The notes under the pieces are model-generated. The model saw only the letters and a program-made list of their open reading frames with translations, did no database searches and had not been told where the DNA came from. A DNA stretch of 54,671 nt from Kistimonas asteriae (GTDB lineage Bacteria; Pseudomonadota; Gammaproteobacteria; Pseudomonadales; Endozoicomonadaceae), in the NCBI RefSeq assembly GCF_018263925.1, contig NZ_JAEVHF010000027.1:1-54671 (forward strand), written 5' to 3'. Position numbers and translations under genes: made by a program. This document shows, one piece after another, positions 15,597 through 23,202 of this stretch; position 1 is the stretch's first letter, and each line of letters begins with the position of its first letter.

Positions 15597-17624
15597 ATGT
15601 TCGGTTCACCAAGGCTTGATATCAGCAGCCCTCCTACCCTCCATCGACAAGAGCAGCAGGCAGCATCACATGCTTTACCAGTCAATCGTGAATGGGTCAC
15701 TCAAAATACAGATAGTGATAGCAGTACCAGAACGAAAAGGTTGACTCAACGCATGACTAGGCAGTTAGTGGTCAGACGTACTTTCTTTTTAAACCCTTAT
15801 CATACAAAGGGAAAATTCATAGACTATACAAGTGACCGAAAACATCTTATATACATTAATCAAGAAAAAGCAATAATCGCCTTTGTTTCCGATTCCAACG
15901 GACAAGCACAAGAATTAGCACTACCTACAGTACTCACAACAGATGAGGCAAGTGACGTAACAGTCATACATAAAACCAGCAACAGCCTATTAATAAGATG
16001 CGGAAAAAAGCGTTTTCCGGTAATAAAACAGGATGAGGCATGGCAATTACCTTTTCACAATGGAACATTTATAGCCTACACAAATGACCATAAGCAGTTT
16101 ATCTACATTAATCAGGACAAAACAAATTTCGTCTTTGTTTCAGCATCCAACGGACAAATAAAAGAATTAGAACTGCATACAAAGATAACAACAGATGACC
16201 TAAACGACATCTCCGTCATAGAAAACGCAACCAGTAGCATCATATTAATAAGATTCGGAAAAAAGCATCTCCCCATAATAAAATATGAGGGTAAGACATG
16301 GCACTACCCCTTTCAAAAACCCTCATCAAGACCGGATAGATTACTACTTGAAGCTGTTCGCACAGCAGAAAAGCATCTTAAATCTAGAGAAAAAAATCTT
16401 GCATTACTCATGAATAATCTTGCATTGCTCATAATAGAGCACTGTAAAAAAGAATCATTAGAAATCTCTTTTACTGAAACCCTTTCATTAGCGACAAAAA
16501 ATGGCATGCACAAACTTATCAGAGCATTAATACAAAAAGGAGCCAACCCAAACAGCCTCGTTTTTTTTGAAAATCAAATACCATTGTTAGCTGCTGCTTC
16601 AGCCAGACAGCAGAAATCTGTAAGCCAACTTCTTAAATTCAATGACTACCAAAGAGATACAGACAGCAGAATTCGATGGAATAAACAGATAGTCAAGGCT
16701 TTCCAAACCTGCATTTTTAATGAAGATTGCGATACCATACGAGAGTTTATTGGTTTTTTTAATACCAACACTATAATTCTGCTGGATGACATAACAATCG
16801 ACGATCTATTACCAAAATCGATAAAATCTGGCGACCCCAGATTAATACAGTTTTTACTCCACTACAGCGGAATCACTGGATTCCGCACAGCCCCTTCAGA
16901 CTTACCATGGAATAATAATTCCGATACAGAACACCGGTATCTGATCATGTATCAACTTGTCTATGCACGAGTTCAAAATATCGAACCATGGGCATGCCTC
17001 TTGGCTCCTTCGCTATCAGAACATTTGCCAGTTGACTTAAGAAGTGAATGTTCGGGTTCTAACAGGCAGTTACGCCACAAGAACCCAGAAAGCATCCTAA
17101 CAACAAATCATACGACACAAACAGGAACCCACTTTGACCGAGATAAGTTTGGCCATACAAAACTCCATAGTGCGGTTATGAGTAACAATTGCACGCAGCT
17201 TACTCAATACCTTAATACAGGCCTGGGAAGAGAACTGATTAATATACAACGGTACGATGGTTGCACAGCACTTCATCTTGCATCATTAAATGGATTTCAT
17301 GGATGCGTATGTTTATTACTTGAGAATAACGCCGACCTCTCAATTGTTAATGCCGATAATAAAACCGCCTTAATACTAGCAAGTGACCCTTTAGTAAAAA
17401 ATTTATTTGTATACTATTCATACCAGGAAGCTCGCTATCGCGTTAACAGAGAAGGAGAAAGAGTTTTAGCGCCCAACGTGACAACCCGTCTTAAAACATT
17501 TGCACGTGATGCCTTTTGGAAAATGGTTAGAAAGGAAATTATAGAAGGCACACCTCAACAAACAATTGCTAGTTTACTGGAGTTACAGCCCGATCTATTC
17601 TTCAGCCTTGGCGAATCCAGTTAA
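15597..17624 (+). CDS. Ankyrin-repeat protein with a duplicated beta-rich module, candidate host effector
   Basis: 675 residues from ATG 15597; a GTG at 15552 would add 15. After a polar, Ser/Thr-rich start, two tandem copies of an 85-residue beta-rich unit occur (about 71-240), with matching landmarks FIDYTSDRKHLIYINQEK and FIAYTNDHKQFIYINQDK, and later RCGKKRFPVIK and RFGKKHLPIIK. A helical region with one degenerate ankyrin pair follows (about 300-340, IQKGANPN...LLAAAS). Clear ankyrin repeats lie near 520-600 (HTKLHSAVM, TALHLASLNG, NKTALILAS). There is no signal peptide or membrane segment. The gene is AT-rich compared with its neighbours, suggesting transfer. Ankyrin proteins of host-associated bacteria are often secreted effectors; here that is inference. 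The beta module is not one I know. Confidence 0.75.
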   Translation: MFGSPRLDISSPPTLHRQEQQAASHALPVNREWVTQNTDSDSSTRTKRLTQRMTRQLVVRRTFFLNPYHTKGKFIDYTSDRKHLIYINQEKAIIAFVSDSNGQAQELALPTVLTTDEASDVTVIHKTSNSLLIRCGKKRFPVIKQDEAWQLPFHNGTFIAYTNDHKQFIYINQDKTNFVFVSASNGQIKELELHTKITTDDLNDISVIENATSSIILIRFGKKHLPIIKYEGKTWHYPFQKPSSRPDRLLLEAVRTAEKHLKSREKNLALLMNNLALLIIEHCKKESLEISFTETLSLATKNGMHKLIRALIQKGANPNSLVFFENQIPLLAAASARQQKSVSQLLKFNDYQRDTDSRIRWNKQIVKAFQTCIFNEDCDTIREFIGFFNTNTIILLDDITIDDLLPKSIKSGDPRLIQFLLHYSGITGFRTAPSDLPWNNNSDTEHRYLIMYQLVYARVQNIEPWACLLAPSLSEHLPVDLRSECSGSNRQLRHKNPESILTTNHTTQTGTHFDRDKFGHTKLHSAVMSNNCTQLTQYLNTGLGRELINIQRYDGCTALHLASLNGFHGCVCLLLENNADLSIVNADNKTALILASDPLVKNLFVYYSYQEARYRVNREGERVLAPNVTTRLKTFARDAFWKMVRKEIIEGTPQQTIASLLELQPDLFFSLGESS

Positions 17625-17629
17625 ACAAT

Positions 17630-17666
17630 AGACAGGGTATAAATAAACAATATTCATACCCTGTCT
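17630..17666. terminator. Hairpin between convergent ankyrin and phnA genes
   Basis: Perfect 11-bp stem AGACAGGGTAT / ATACCCTGTCT with a 15-base AT-rich loop, just after the ankyrin stop and just after the phnA stop on the other strand. The plus-strand T-run follows about ten bases later. It is a likely bidirectional terminator. Confidence 0.6.
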
Positions 17667-17670
17667 GTGG

Positions 17671-18249
17671 TCATGTTTTTTTGACAAACTTCGTTAAAAT
17701 AACAATTTGCTGACCATTAACGCGCCCTTCAATATGCTCGGGGTTATCAGGCACCAGGGAGATACCGCGCACAGCCGTACCCCGCTTGGCAGTAAAACCT
17801 GCGCCTTTAACAGTAAGATCTTTGGTTAGCATCACAGTATCGCCCGCTTCAAGAACCACCCCATTACAATCGACGTGTTTGACCGTTTCTTCGTCGGTAT
17901 CGCTTTCGCCCGTTGCTTCCGCCCACTCCAGGGTTTCTTCATCCAGATACAGCATATCCAGCAAATCCAGCGCCCAGGATTCACCACTCAGCCGCTTGAG
18001 CATACGCCAGGCAAGCACCTGTACTGCTGGCACCTGACTCCACATGCTTTCATTCAGGCAGCGCCAATGATGGACATCCACACGGTCAGGATACTCAATC
18101 TGTTCACTACATGTCTGGCAAATCAAGACACAATCGTCCACCTTACCGCCTGTACGCGGAGGCACTTCCAAAACATGAATATTTTCTGAAACACCACAAA
18201 GCTCACAGCAGCCTTCGCTGCGGCTATATAGATCTTGTTCGATAGTCAT
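17671..18249 (-). CDS. phnA: PhnA/YjdM family zinc-ribbon protein
   Basis: 192 residues. The N-terminus has paired cysteines CELC (15-18) and CQTC (44-47), a zinc ribbon. The C-terminal PhnA domain runs from about 127 (CNGVVLEAGDTVMLTKDL ... RVNGQQIVILTKFVKK). The long form, with a helical linker, is common beside the 111-residue E. coli type. Despite its name the family is not shown to act in phosphonate breakdown and its role is unsettled. It is monocistronic and convergent with the ankyrin gene. Confidence 0.88.
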   Translation of the reverse strand: MTIEQDLYSRSEGCCELCGVSENIHVLEVPPRTGGKVDDCVLICQTCSEQIEYPDRVDVHHWRCLNESMWSQVPAVQVLAWRMLKRLSGESWALDLLDMLYLDEETLEWAEATGESDTDEETVKHVDCNGVVLEAGDTVMLTKDLTVKGAGFTAKRGTAVRGISLVPDNPEHIEGRVNGQQIVILTKFVKKT

Positions 18250-18570
18250 GACTTACTGCTTAATCAAATAAGCTCGTAGTATACAAAAAAGCAGGTAACA
18301 CTTTTCTGCGTCAAATACGCATATAAAGAAATGGAATCATTACAGGGTTAAAAGCAACAAAGAGTAATAGATACCATAACATTCCTCATAGCTCGATAAG
18401 CGCGAACCATTCACCCCTTTAAATCTTCACCTTCAAATGAACTACTAAGAAAAAAATGAGTCATATCCATTGAAGCAAAATTTTTTATCAATATTTTTTT
18501 CAAAATTGATCTAACACGTAGAACAGCTCTAAGCGCTGCTAGACAAAATTAAGGGAGTGGCCTCTATTTT
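18250..18570. other. AT-rich intergenic region between divergent phnA and the PPxY gene
   Basis: About 320 bases with no open frame worth calling, rich in A and T runs (for example around 18470-18510). It must carry the promoters of phnA (minus) and of the 18571 gene (plus), but I see no clean sigma-70 pair. No terminator, repeat or RNA gene is evident. Confidence 0.5.
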
Positions 18571-19230
18571 ATGGCTTCAGCAATAGATAAACAACAATCC
18601 ATGGCTCCACCGCCCCCTGGTGGTAATACAGCGGCTACTGCCCCCATCATGCGTGATGATGATTATAATCCTCCCACCGCATTTGGCTATGGTGTGACCC
18701 CTCCCCCCTATTCAGGAGATGGAGCTTATCAGGGTCAGGGGTATCCTTCTTTCCCAGTTGTGAATCAAGGGCATCCAATTTATCCGGAGGATCCTCCCCC
18801 CTATGATTTCACCGAAATTAAACAGGAAAAAACGGCACCAGAAACAGGTTGCTCCATCTTCCTGCGCTGTATTAAAAAAGCCGGTGGTGTCGCATTGATC
18901 ACCCTTGCCGGCATCGGTGGTTTTGTATTGACGATCGCATTATCGCCCTTCTTTGGTATGTATATCGTAGGAAAAGCTATGAGCTCCGGGGGCTGTTTTA
19001 TATGCATTCTCGATGACGATGGCGCTAAAGTCGTTGGTATAATATTATTAGCCGCCGTTGCCATTGCCTCACTTCCTGTCATCGTCTGCTCACCCATTTT
19101 TGCAATGGACTTCGCCTATCGAGCAGGCCGATCGCTTTATGGTGATGAATTCAATGCCCCTGGAGTACTGGTCTGGTCCCATGAATTCATTGATAACTTA
19201 TGGGATGGTTGCACAAGCACAACGTATTAG
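18571..19230 (+). CDS. Small membrane protein with proline-rich N-terminus and two PPxY motifs
   Basis: 219 residues. The first 90 are proline, glycine and tyrosine rich and carry two PPxY motifs, PPPY at 44-47 and 75-78, the sequence bound by WW domains of eukaryotic NEDD4-type ubiquitin ligases. Two long hydrophobic segments follow (about 104-134 and 153-178), separated by a cysteine-containing loop, then a short polar tail. There is no signal peptide before the proline-rich part, so that part probably faces the bacterial, or after secretion the host, cytosol. No family is recognised. AAGGGAG lies upstream of the ATG. A two-helix hairpin with a soluble N-terminus resembles secreted proteins that insert in host membranes; this is inference. 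Confidence 0.65.
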   Translation: MASAIDKQQSMAPPPPGGNTAATAPIMRDDDYNPPTAFGYGVTPPPYSGDGAYQGQGYPSFPVVNQGHPIYPEDPPPYDFTEIKQEKTAPETGCSIFLRCIKKAGGVALITLAGIGGFVLTIALSPFFGMYIVGKAMSSGGCFICILDDDGAKVVGIILLAAVAIASLPVIVCSPIFAMDFAYRAGRSLYGDEFNAPGVLVWSHEFIDNLWDGCTSTTY

Positions 19231-19263
19231 ATTTAAGGCTACGCTACAAAACATCAGCTGGGT

Positions 19264-19296
19264 ACTACCGTGATAGTGATAAAGCATCACGGTAGT
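19264..19296. terminator. Hairpin between convergent PPxY gene and pstB
   Basis: Perfect 11-bp stem ACTACCGTGAT / ATCACGGTAGT with an 11-base loop, 33 bases after the stop of the PPxY gene and 58 bases from the stop of pstB. There is no T-run on either side. Confidence 0.45.
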
Positions 19297-19354
19297 AACA
19301 GAGCGTCATAATTGAAAAATCACAGTGATTTCATCAAGGCTGAATGAAATAAGA

Positions 19355-20155
19355 TCAACCAAACCGACCAGTAATATAATCATGCGTCCGCTTGTCACTG
19401 GGCGTCATGAACAACCGATCAGTATCATCAAACTCAATCAGTTCCCCCATCAGGAAGAATGCCGTATTTCTGGAAATCCGACGCGCCTGGTTCATTGAGT
19501 GCGTCACAATCACGATAGTGAAATCGTGACTCAGACGGTCCATCAAGTCTTCTACCCGGGCCGTTGCGATAGGATCGAGTGCACTGGTCGGTTCGTCCAT
19601 CAGGATGACATCCGGTTCCATAGCGATAGTCCGGGCTATACACAGTCGCTGCTGCTGACCACCGGAGAGTCCCATGGCGGAATCGTGCAAACGATCCTTC
19701 ACTTCATTCCACAGGGCCGCGCCTTCCAGCGCCTTTTCTACCATCTCATCCAGATAGCGGCGATCCTTGATCCCCTGGGCCCGCAGACCGTAGGTGATGT
19801 TTTCATAAATGCTCATGGGGAAGGGGTTCGGCTTCTGAAACACCATCCCCACCTTCATCCGCAGCTGCTGAACATCCGTATCGTGATAGATATCCTGGCC
19901 ATCCAGCGCCACCCGGCCTTCCACGCGAACACCGGGGATCAGGTCATTCATCCGGTTCAGGGTACGCAGCAGGGTTGACTTACCACAGCCGGACGGACCG
20001 ATCAGCGCAGTCACCTGCTTTTCAGGAATCGCCATGGAAATATTGTGCAGCGCCTGTTTATCTCCGTAATAGAGGTTCAGGTCATCTACGTTGAACTTGC
20101 TGTGAGGTACTTCGATGTTGATAGCGGGGTTCGCCATGTTCTCAGTCTCAATCAT
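19355..20155 (-). CDS. pstB: Phosphate ABC transporter ATP-binding protein PstB
   Basis: 266 residues from ATG 20155 (MIETENMANPAINIEV); a GTG at 20197 would overlap the end of pstA and is less likely. Walker A GPSGCGKST, signature LSGGQQQR, Walker B VILMDEPTSALDP and the switch histidine in IVIVTHSMNQA are all present, with the family's FQKPNPFP Q-loop. It powers high-affinity phosphate uptake through PstC and PstA. It is the last pst gene seen here; phoU, which often follows, is absent, and a hairpin and an unrelated gene come next. Confidence 0.96.
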   Translation of the reverse strand: MIETENMANPAINIEVPHSKFNVDDLNLYYGDKQALHNISMAIPEKQVTALIGPSGCGKSTLLRTLNRMNDLIPGVRVEGRVALDGQDIYHDTDVQQLRMKVGMVFQKPNPFPMSIYENITYGLRAQGIKDRRYLDEMVEKALEGAALWNEVKDRLHDSAMGLSGGQQQRLCIARTIAMEPDVILMDEPTSALDPIATARVEDLMDRLSHDFTIVIVTHSMNQARRISRNTAFFLMGELIEFDDTDRLFMTPSDKRTHDYITGRFG

Positions 20156-20200
20156 CAATTCGGTAAAATCTGTCGGCCTGCCCAATAGGCAGGCCACAGC

Positions 20201-21118
20201 TCAGCCCTTGTTGAACCGGCGGGCCAGTAATCGGGTCATAATGTTGAGCGTCAGTACGATCAACACCAACACAGTGGCGGTGGCGTAAGCCTGGTTCCAC
20301 TCGTGCACGGAGAACAGTTCCTGGGTCAGCTTGTAGAGATGGACCGTCAGGGTTCGTCCGGAATCAAATACGGAATCGGGAATCCGGGCCACCATGCCGG
20401 CGGTCAGGAAGACCGGGGCGGATTCACCAATGATCCGGCCAATACAGAGAATCAGTGAGCTGATGATACCGGGCATCGCACCGGGCAGAATCAGTCGCCA
20501 GATGGTGTACAGGCGGGATGCGCCCAGACCATAGGAGCCTTCACGGTAGGCTGTCGGCACACTCATCAGGGCTTCTTCCGTTGTACGGATAATTACGGGC
20601 AGGATCACGATACTCAGCGTCAGCGCACCGGCCAGAATGGAAAAGCCCAGTTTGAACGTCGACACAAACAGCGTCAGACCAAACAGACCGTAAATAATGG
20701 AAGGAATACCGGCCAGACTTTCCGTAGCAAAGCGGATGACCTTCACGACCCGGCTGCCGGGCTGTGCATATTCCGTCAGGTAAATCGCACCCATGATGCC
20801 CACAGGCGCCGCAATACCCAGTGACAACACCACCATGTAAACGGTGCTGACAATCATCGGCCAGATACCGGACGTATCACCGGTACGGGTGTAATTAGAC
20901 GTCAGGAACGACCAGTTCACATGACCAATACCGTTACTGACGATATGCCAGAGAATCCACAACAGGGTACCGGTGGTAGCGGCAGTGGCCAGAATAATGA
21001 GGCCCATCAACATCCGGTCCTTCCAGCGACGCAGGGAAGGATTCGGCATGGGACGTTCACGACCGGTGGATTCCGTAATCCCTTCGGTAACCGCCTGGGC
21101 AAGACTACTGGAATTCAT
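20201..21118 (-). CDS. pstA: Phosphate ABC transporter permease PstA
   Basis: 305 residues, six membrane helices, with the ABC permease EAA loop (AYREGSYGLGASRLYTIWRLILPGA region, about 195-218) that docks on PstB. A soluble N-terminus of about 33 residues precedes the first helix. The start overlaps the stop of pstC (TAATG), so the two permeases are translationally coupled and form the heterodimeric channel. Confidence 0.95.
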   Translation of the reverse strand: MNSSSLAQAVTEGITESTGRERPMPNPSLRRWKDRMLMGLIILATAATTGTLLWILWHIVSNGIGHVNWSFLTSNYTRTGDTSGIWPMIVSTVYMVVLSLGIAAPVGIMGAIYLTEYAQPGSRVVKVIRFATESLAGIPSIIYGLFGLTLFVSTFKLGFSILAGALTLSIVILPVIIRTTEEALMSVPTAYREGSYGLGASRLYTIWRLILPGAMPGIISSLILCIGRIIGESAPVFLTAGMVARIPDSVFDSGRTLTVHLYKLTQELFSVHEWNQAYATATVLVLIVLTLNIMTRLLARRFNKG

Positions 21119-21993
21119 TATCGACCTGCCTTCTGTCTGTTCAGGTAAAGCATGGTGGCGTTAAGCAGCATGATGAAGATAAACAGCACAATACCGGTGG
21201 CGTACAACGCGCTGCTGTGCAGGCCGCTGGCGTAAGCCATTTCCAGGGCGATATTGGCGGTCAGGGTCCGGGCCGGTTCCAGCAGGCTGGAGGCAATAAT
21301 CGGTGCGTTACCCATTACCATAATAATGGCCATGGTTTCACCGATGGCTCGTGCAATACCCAGGATGCTGGCCGTCATGATGCCGGAGCGCGCGGCTGGC
21401 AGCACCACATTGAAGATGGTGAACATCTTCGAAGCGCCCAGCGCCAGGGAACCTTCACGGTACGTCTGTGGCACAGCACGAATCGCAGTTTCAGACAGTG
21501 TGATCACCGTCGGCAGAATCATCATGGTCAGTACCACGATACCGGCCAGCACGGTGTTACCGGCAGGCACTGAAAAGACCTGCTCGATCAACGGCACAAT
21601 CACGACCAGGCCAAAGAAACCGTAAATGACGGACGGAATGCCAGCCAGCAATTCAATGGCGGTACGCAGTATAGTGGCGTACTTCTCCGGGGCGACTTCT
21701 GACAGAAAGATGGCTGTCAGAACCCCCATGGGGACACCAATCACCAACGCGCCCAGCGTGGACACCACGGAACCGCTGATCATCGGCAAAATGCCGAAAT
21801 AGACCGGAGGACTCCACTGGGTGCCAGTGACAAAACTCAGTACACCGGTCTCATGCAGCGCGGGCAACCCCTCAACCACAATGAATGCGCCAATGGCGCC
21901 AATGGAAACCGTACTGACTATGGCGCAGAGGAAAAACAGGCTGTGAAAGGCCTTATCCATTCGCGCCTGTCGACTGTTTGCCGTCATATACAT
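21118..21993 (-). CDS. pstC: Phosphate ABC transporter permease PstC
   Basis: 291 residues, six membrane helices, EAA loop around TYREGSLALGASKMFTIF. It pairs with PstA to form the inner-membrane phosphate channel. It lies 82 bases after pstS, with a strong hairpin in that gap that probably lowers expression of the membrane parts relative to the binding protein. Confidence 0.95.
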   Translation of the reverse strand: MYMTANSRQARMDKAFHSLFFLCAIVSTVSIGAIGAFIVVEGLPALHETGVLSFVTGTQWSPPVYFGILPMISGSVVSTLGALVIGVPMGVLTAIFLSEVAPEKYATILRTAIELLAGIPSVIYGFFGLVVIVPLIEQVFSVPAGNTVLAGIVVLTMMILPTVITLSETAIRAVPQTYREGSLALGASKMFTIFNVVLPAARSGIMTASILGIARAIGETMAIIMVMGNAPIIASSLLEPARTLTANIALEMAYASGLHSSALYATGIVLFIFIMLLNATMLYLNRQKAGR

Positions 21994-22033
21994 TACCGAC
22001 AGGACTCAACGTCCATCATTGGGAAAAAGGACA

Positions 22034-22062
22034 ATGCCGGTGCGATTACCCCGCACCGGCAT
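22034..22062 (-). terminator. Intra-operon hairpin between pstS and pstC
   Basis: Perfect 11-bp GC-rich stem ATGCCGGTGCG / CGCACCGGCAT with a 7-base loop, followed on the minus strand by TGTCCTTTTT. The broken T-run suggests partial termination, or a 3' barrier that stabilises the pstS message. This is a common way to make more periplasmic binding protein than permease. Confidence 0.65.
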
Positions 22063-22075
22063 GACGTAAGGAACA

Positions 22076-22921
22076 TCAGATAACCGGGATATAACCCTGC
22101 TGCGCGACAATCGCCTGACCTTCGCCGGACAGTGCCCAGTCCAAGAATGCCTTGCCATTTTCAGTCAGGGTCTGCTCGTTGTAGAGCAGTACAAACGGAC
22201 GGGCTACGGTGTATTCACCCGTGGCGATGGTATCGTTGGATGCTTCAACACCGTTCACTTCCAGTGCCTTCAGGCTGCCATCGACAGTGCCCAGGGAGAT
22301 GTAACCGATCGCAGACGAATTCTGGGCCACAGTGGTCTTGACCACACCGTTACCGCTGGCCACCTGGGCGCGGTTGGAAACGGCAGAGATCACGTTGCCG
22401 TTCGCATCCTTGAACTTCAGGTTCATGATGTCTTCAAAAGCACCACGTGTACCGGAAGCCGGATCACGGGTCACAACAACGATGGGCTGGTCATTGCCAC
22501 CCAATGCTTTCCAATTGGTGATTTCACCCTTGAAGATGTCTGCGATCTGCTCGGTGGTCAGACCTGTAACCGGATTCTTGCTGTTAACGACGACAGCAAT
22601 ACCATCATGCGCCAGCACCGCCTGAGTAATACCGACTTTTTCTTCTTCCGGCTTGAGCTTGCGAGACGTCATACCGATCTCGCTAGTACCGTCATTGGCG
22701 GCCTTGATACCAGAGGAGGAACCGGTACCCTGCACTTCGACCACCGCGCCAGTATGTTCCTGTTGCCAGGTTTCGCCGAGCACTTCCATCACTTCCGTCA
22801 CGGAGGTAGAACCAGAAACACTTACAGCCCGTGTATCGGTGGAGGAGTCATTACCGCCACAACCCACCAGCACGGCGGACAACCCGATTGCGCTTACGAT
22901 TGACAGTACGGTCTTCTTCAC
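22076..22921 (-). CDS. pstS: Phosphate-binding lipoprotein PstS
   Basis: 281 residues. Signal peptide with lipobox LVGC (C21), so an anchored lipoprotein. The mature protein has the PstS-type phosphate contacts SGSTSVTEVM, GTGSSSGIKA and RDPASGTRGAFED. It is the short PstS form found in many marine and Gram-positive bacteria, not the 346-residue E. coli form. It captures phosphate and delivers it to PstC/PstA. First gene of pstSCAB; a Pho box lies upstream at 22986-23019. Confidence 0.96.
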   Translation of the reverse strand: MKKTVLSIVSAIGLSAVLVGCGGNDSSTDTRAVSVSGSTSVTEVMEVLGETWQQEHTGAVVEVQGTGSSSGIKAANDGTSEIGMTSRKLKPEEEKVGITQAVLAHDGIAVVVNSKNPVTGLTTEQIADIFKGEITNWKALGGNDQPIVVVTRDPASGTRGAFEDIMNLKFKDANGNVISAVSNRAQVASGNGVVKTTVAQNSSAIGYISLGTVDGSLKALEVNGVEASNDTIATGEYTVARPFVLLYNEQTLTENGKAFLDWALSGEGQAIVAQQGYIPVI

Positions 22922-22985
22922 TGCTTCGACCTCTTGGGGATCAGCTTATCTAGAAAGTAACTGGCCTGAGCCAGCAGGTGAGACC

Positions 22986-23019
22986 GTTATATGTCGGTTA
23001 GATGACAGTTTTGTTACAA
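22986..23019 (-). promoter_or_regulatory. Pho box and promoter of pstSCAB
   Basis: On the minus strand three 7-base direct repeats are spaced exactly 11 bases apart: TTGTAAC (23013-23019), CTGTCAT (23002-23008, matches the PhoB consensus repeat), CCGACAT (22991-22997). A -10 TATAAC (22986-22991) starts ten bases after the second repeat, the normal place when PhoB replaces the -35 contact. Phosphate starvation should therefore induce the operon through PhoB. Confidence 0.85.
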
Positions 23020-23202
23020 CATCTCTCACTTTATAGTTTCTTTACAAAACCCAGCAGCCAAAAACACATCAATCATGCAGGAGCAAGGAAAGCACGAATG
23101 ACTTTGTCAGCAAATAAAACCTTTTTGCCAAGAGCTTAAAGCTAACTTTCTACCCGATAAATTGCCAAAGGGAGAATCAATGCAGTGTTTATGAGGTAAT
23201 AT

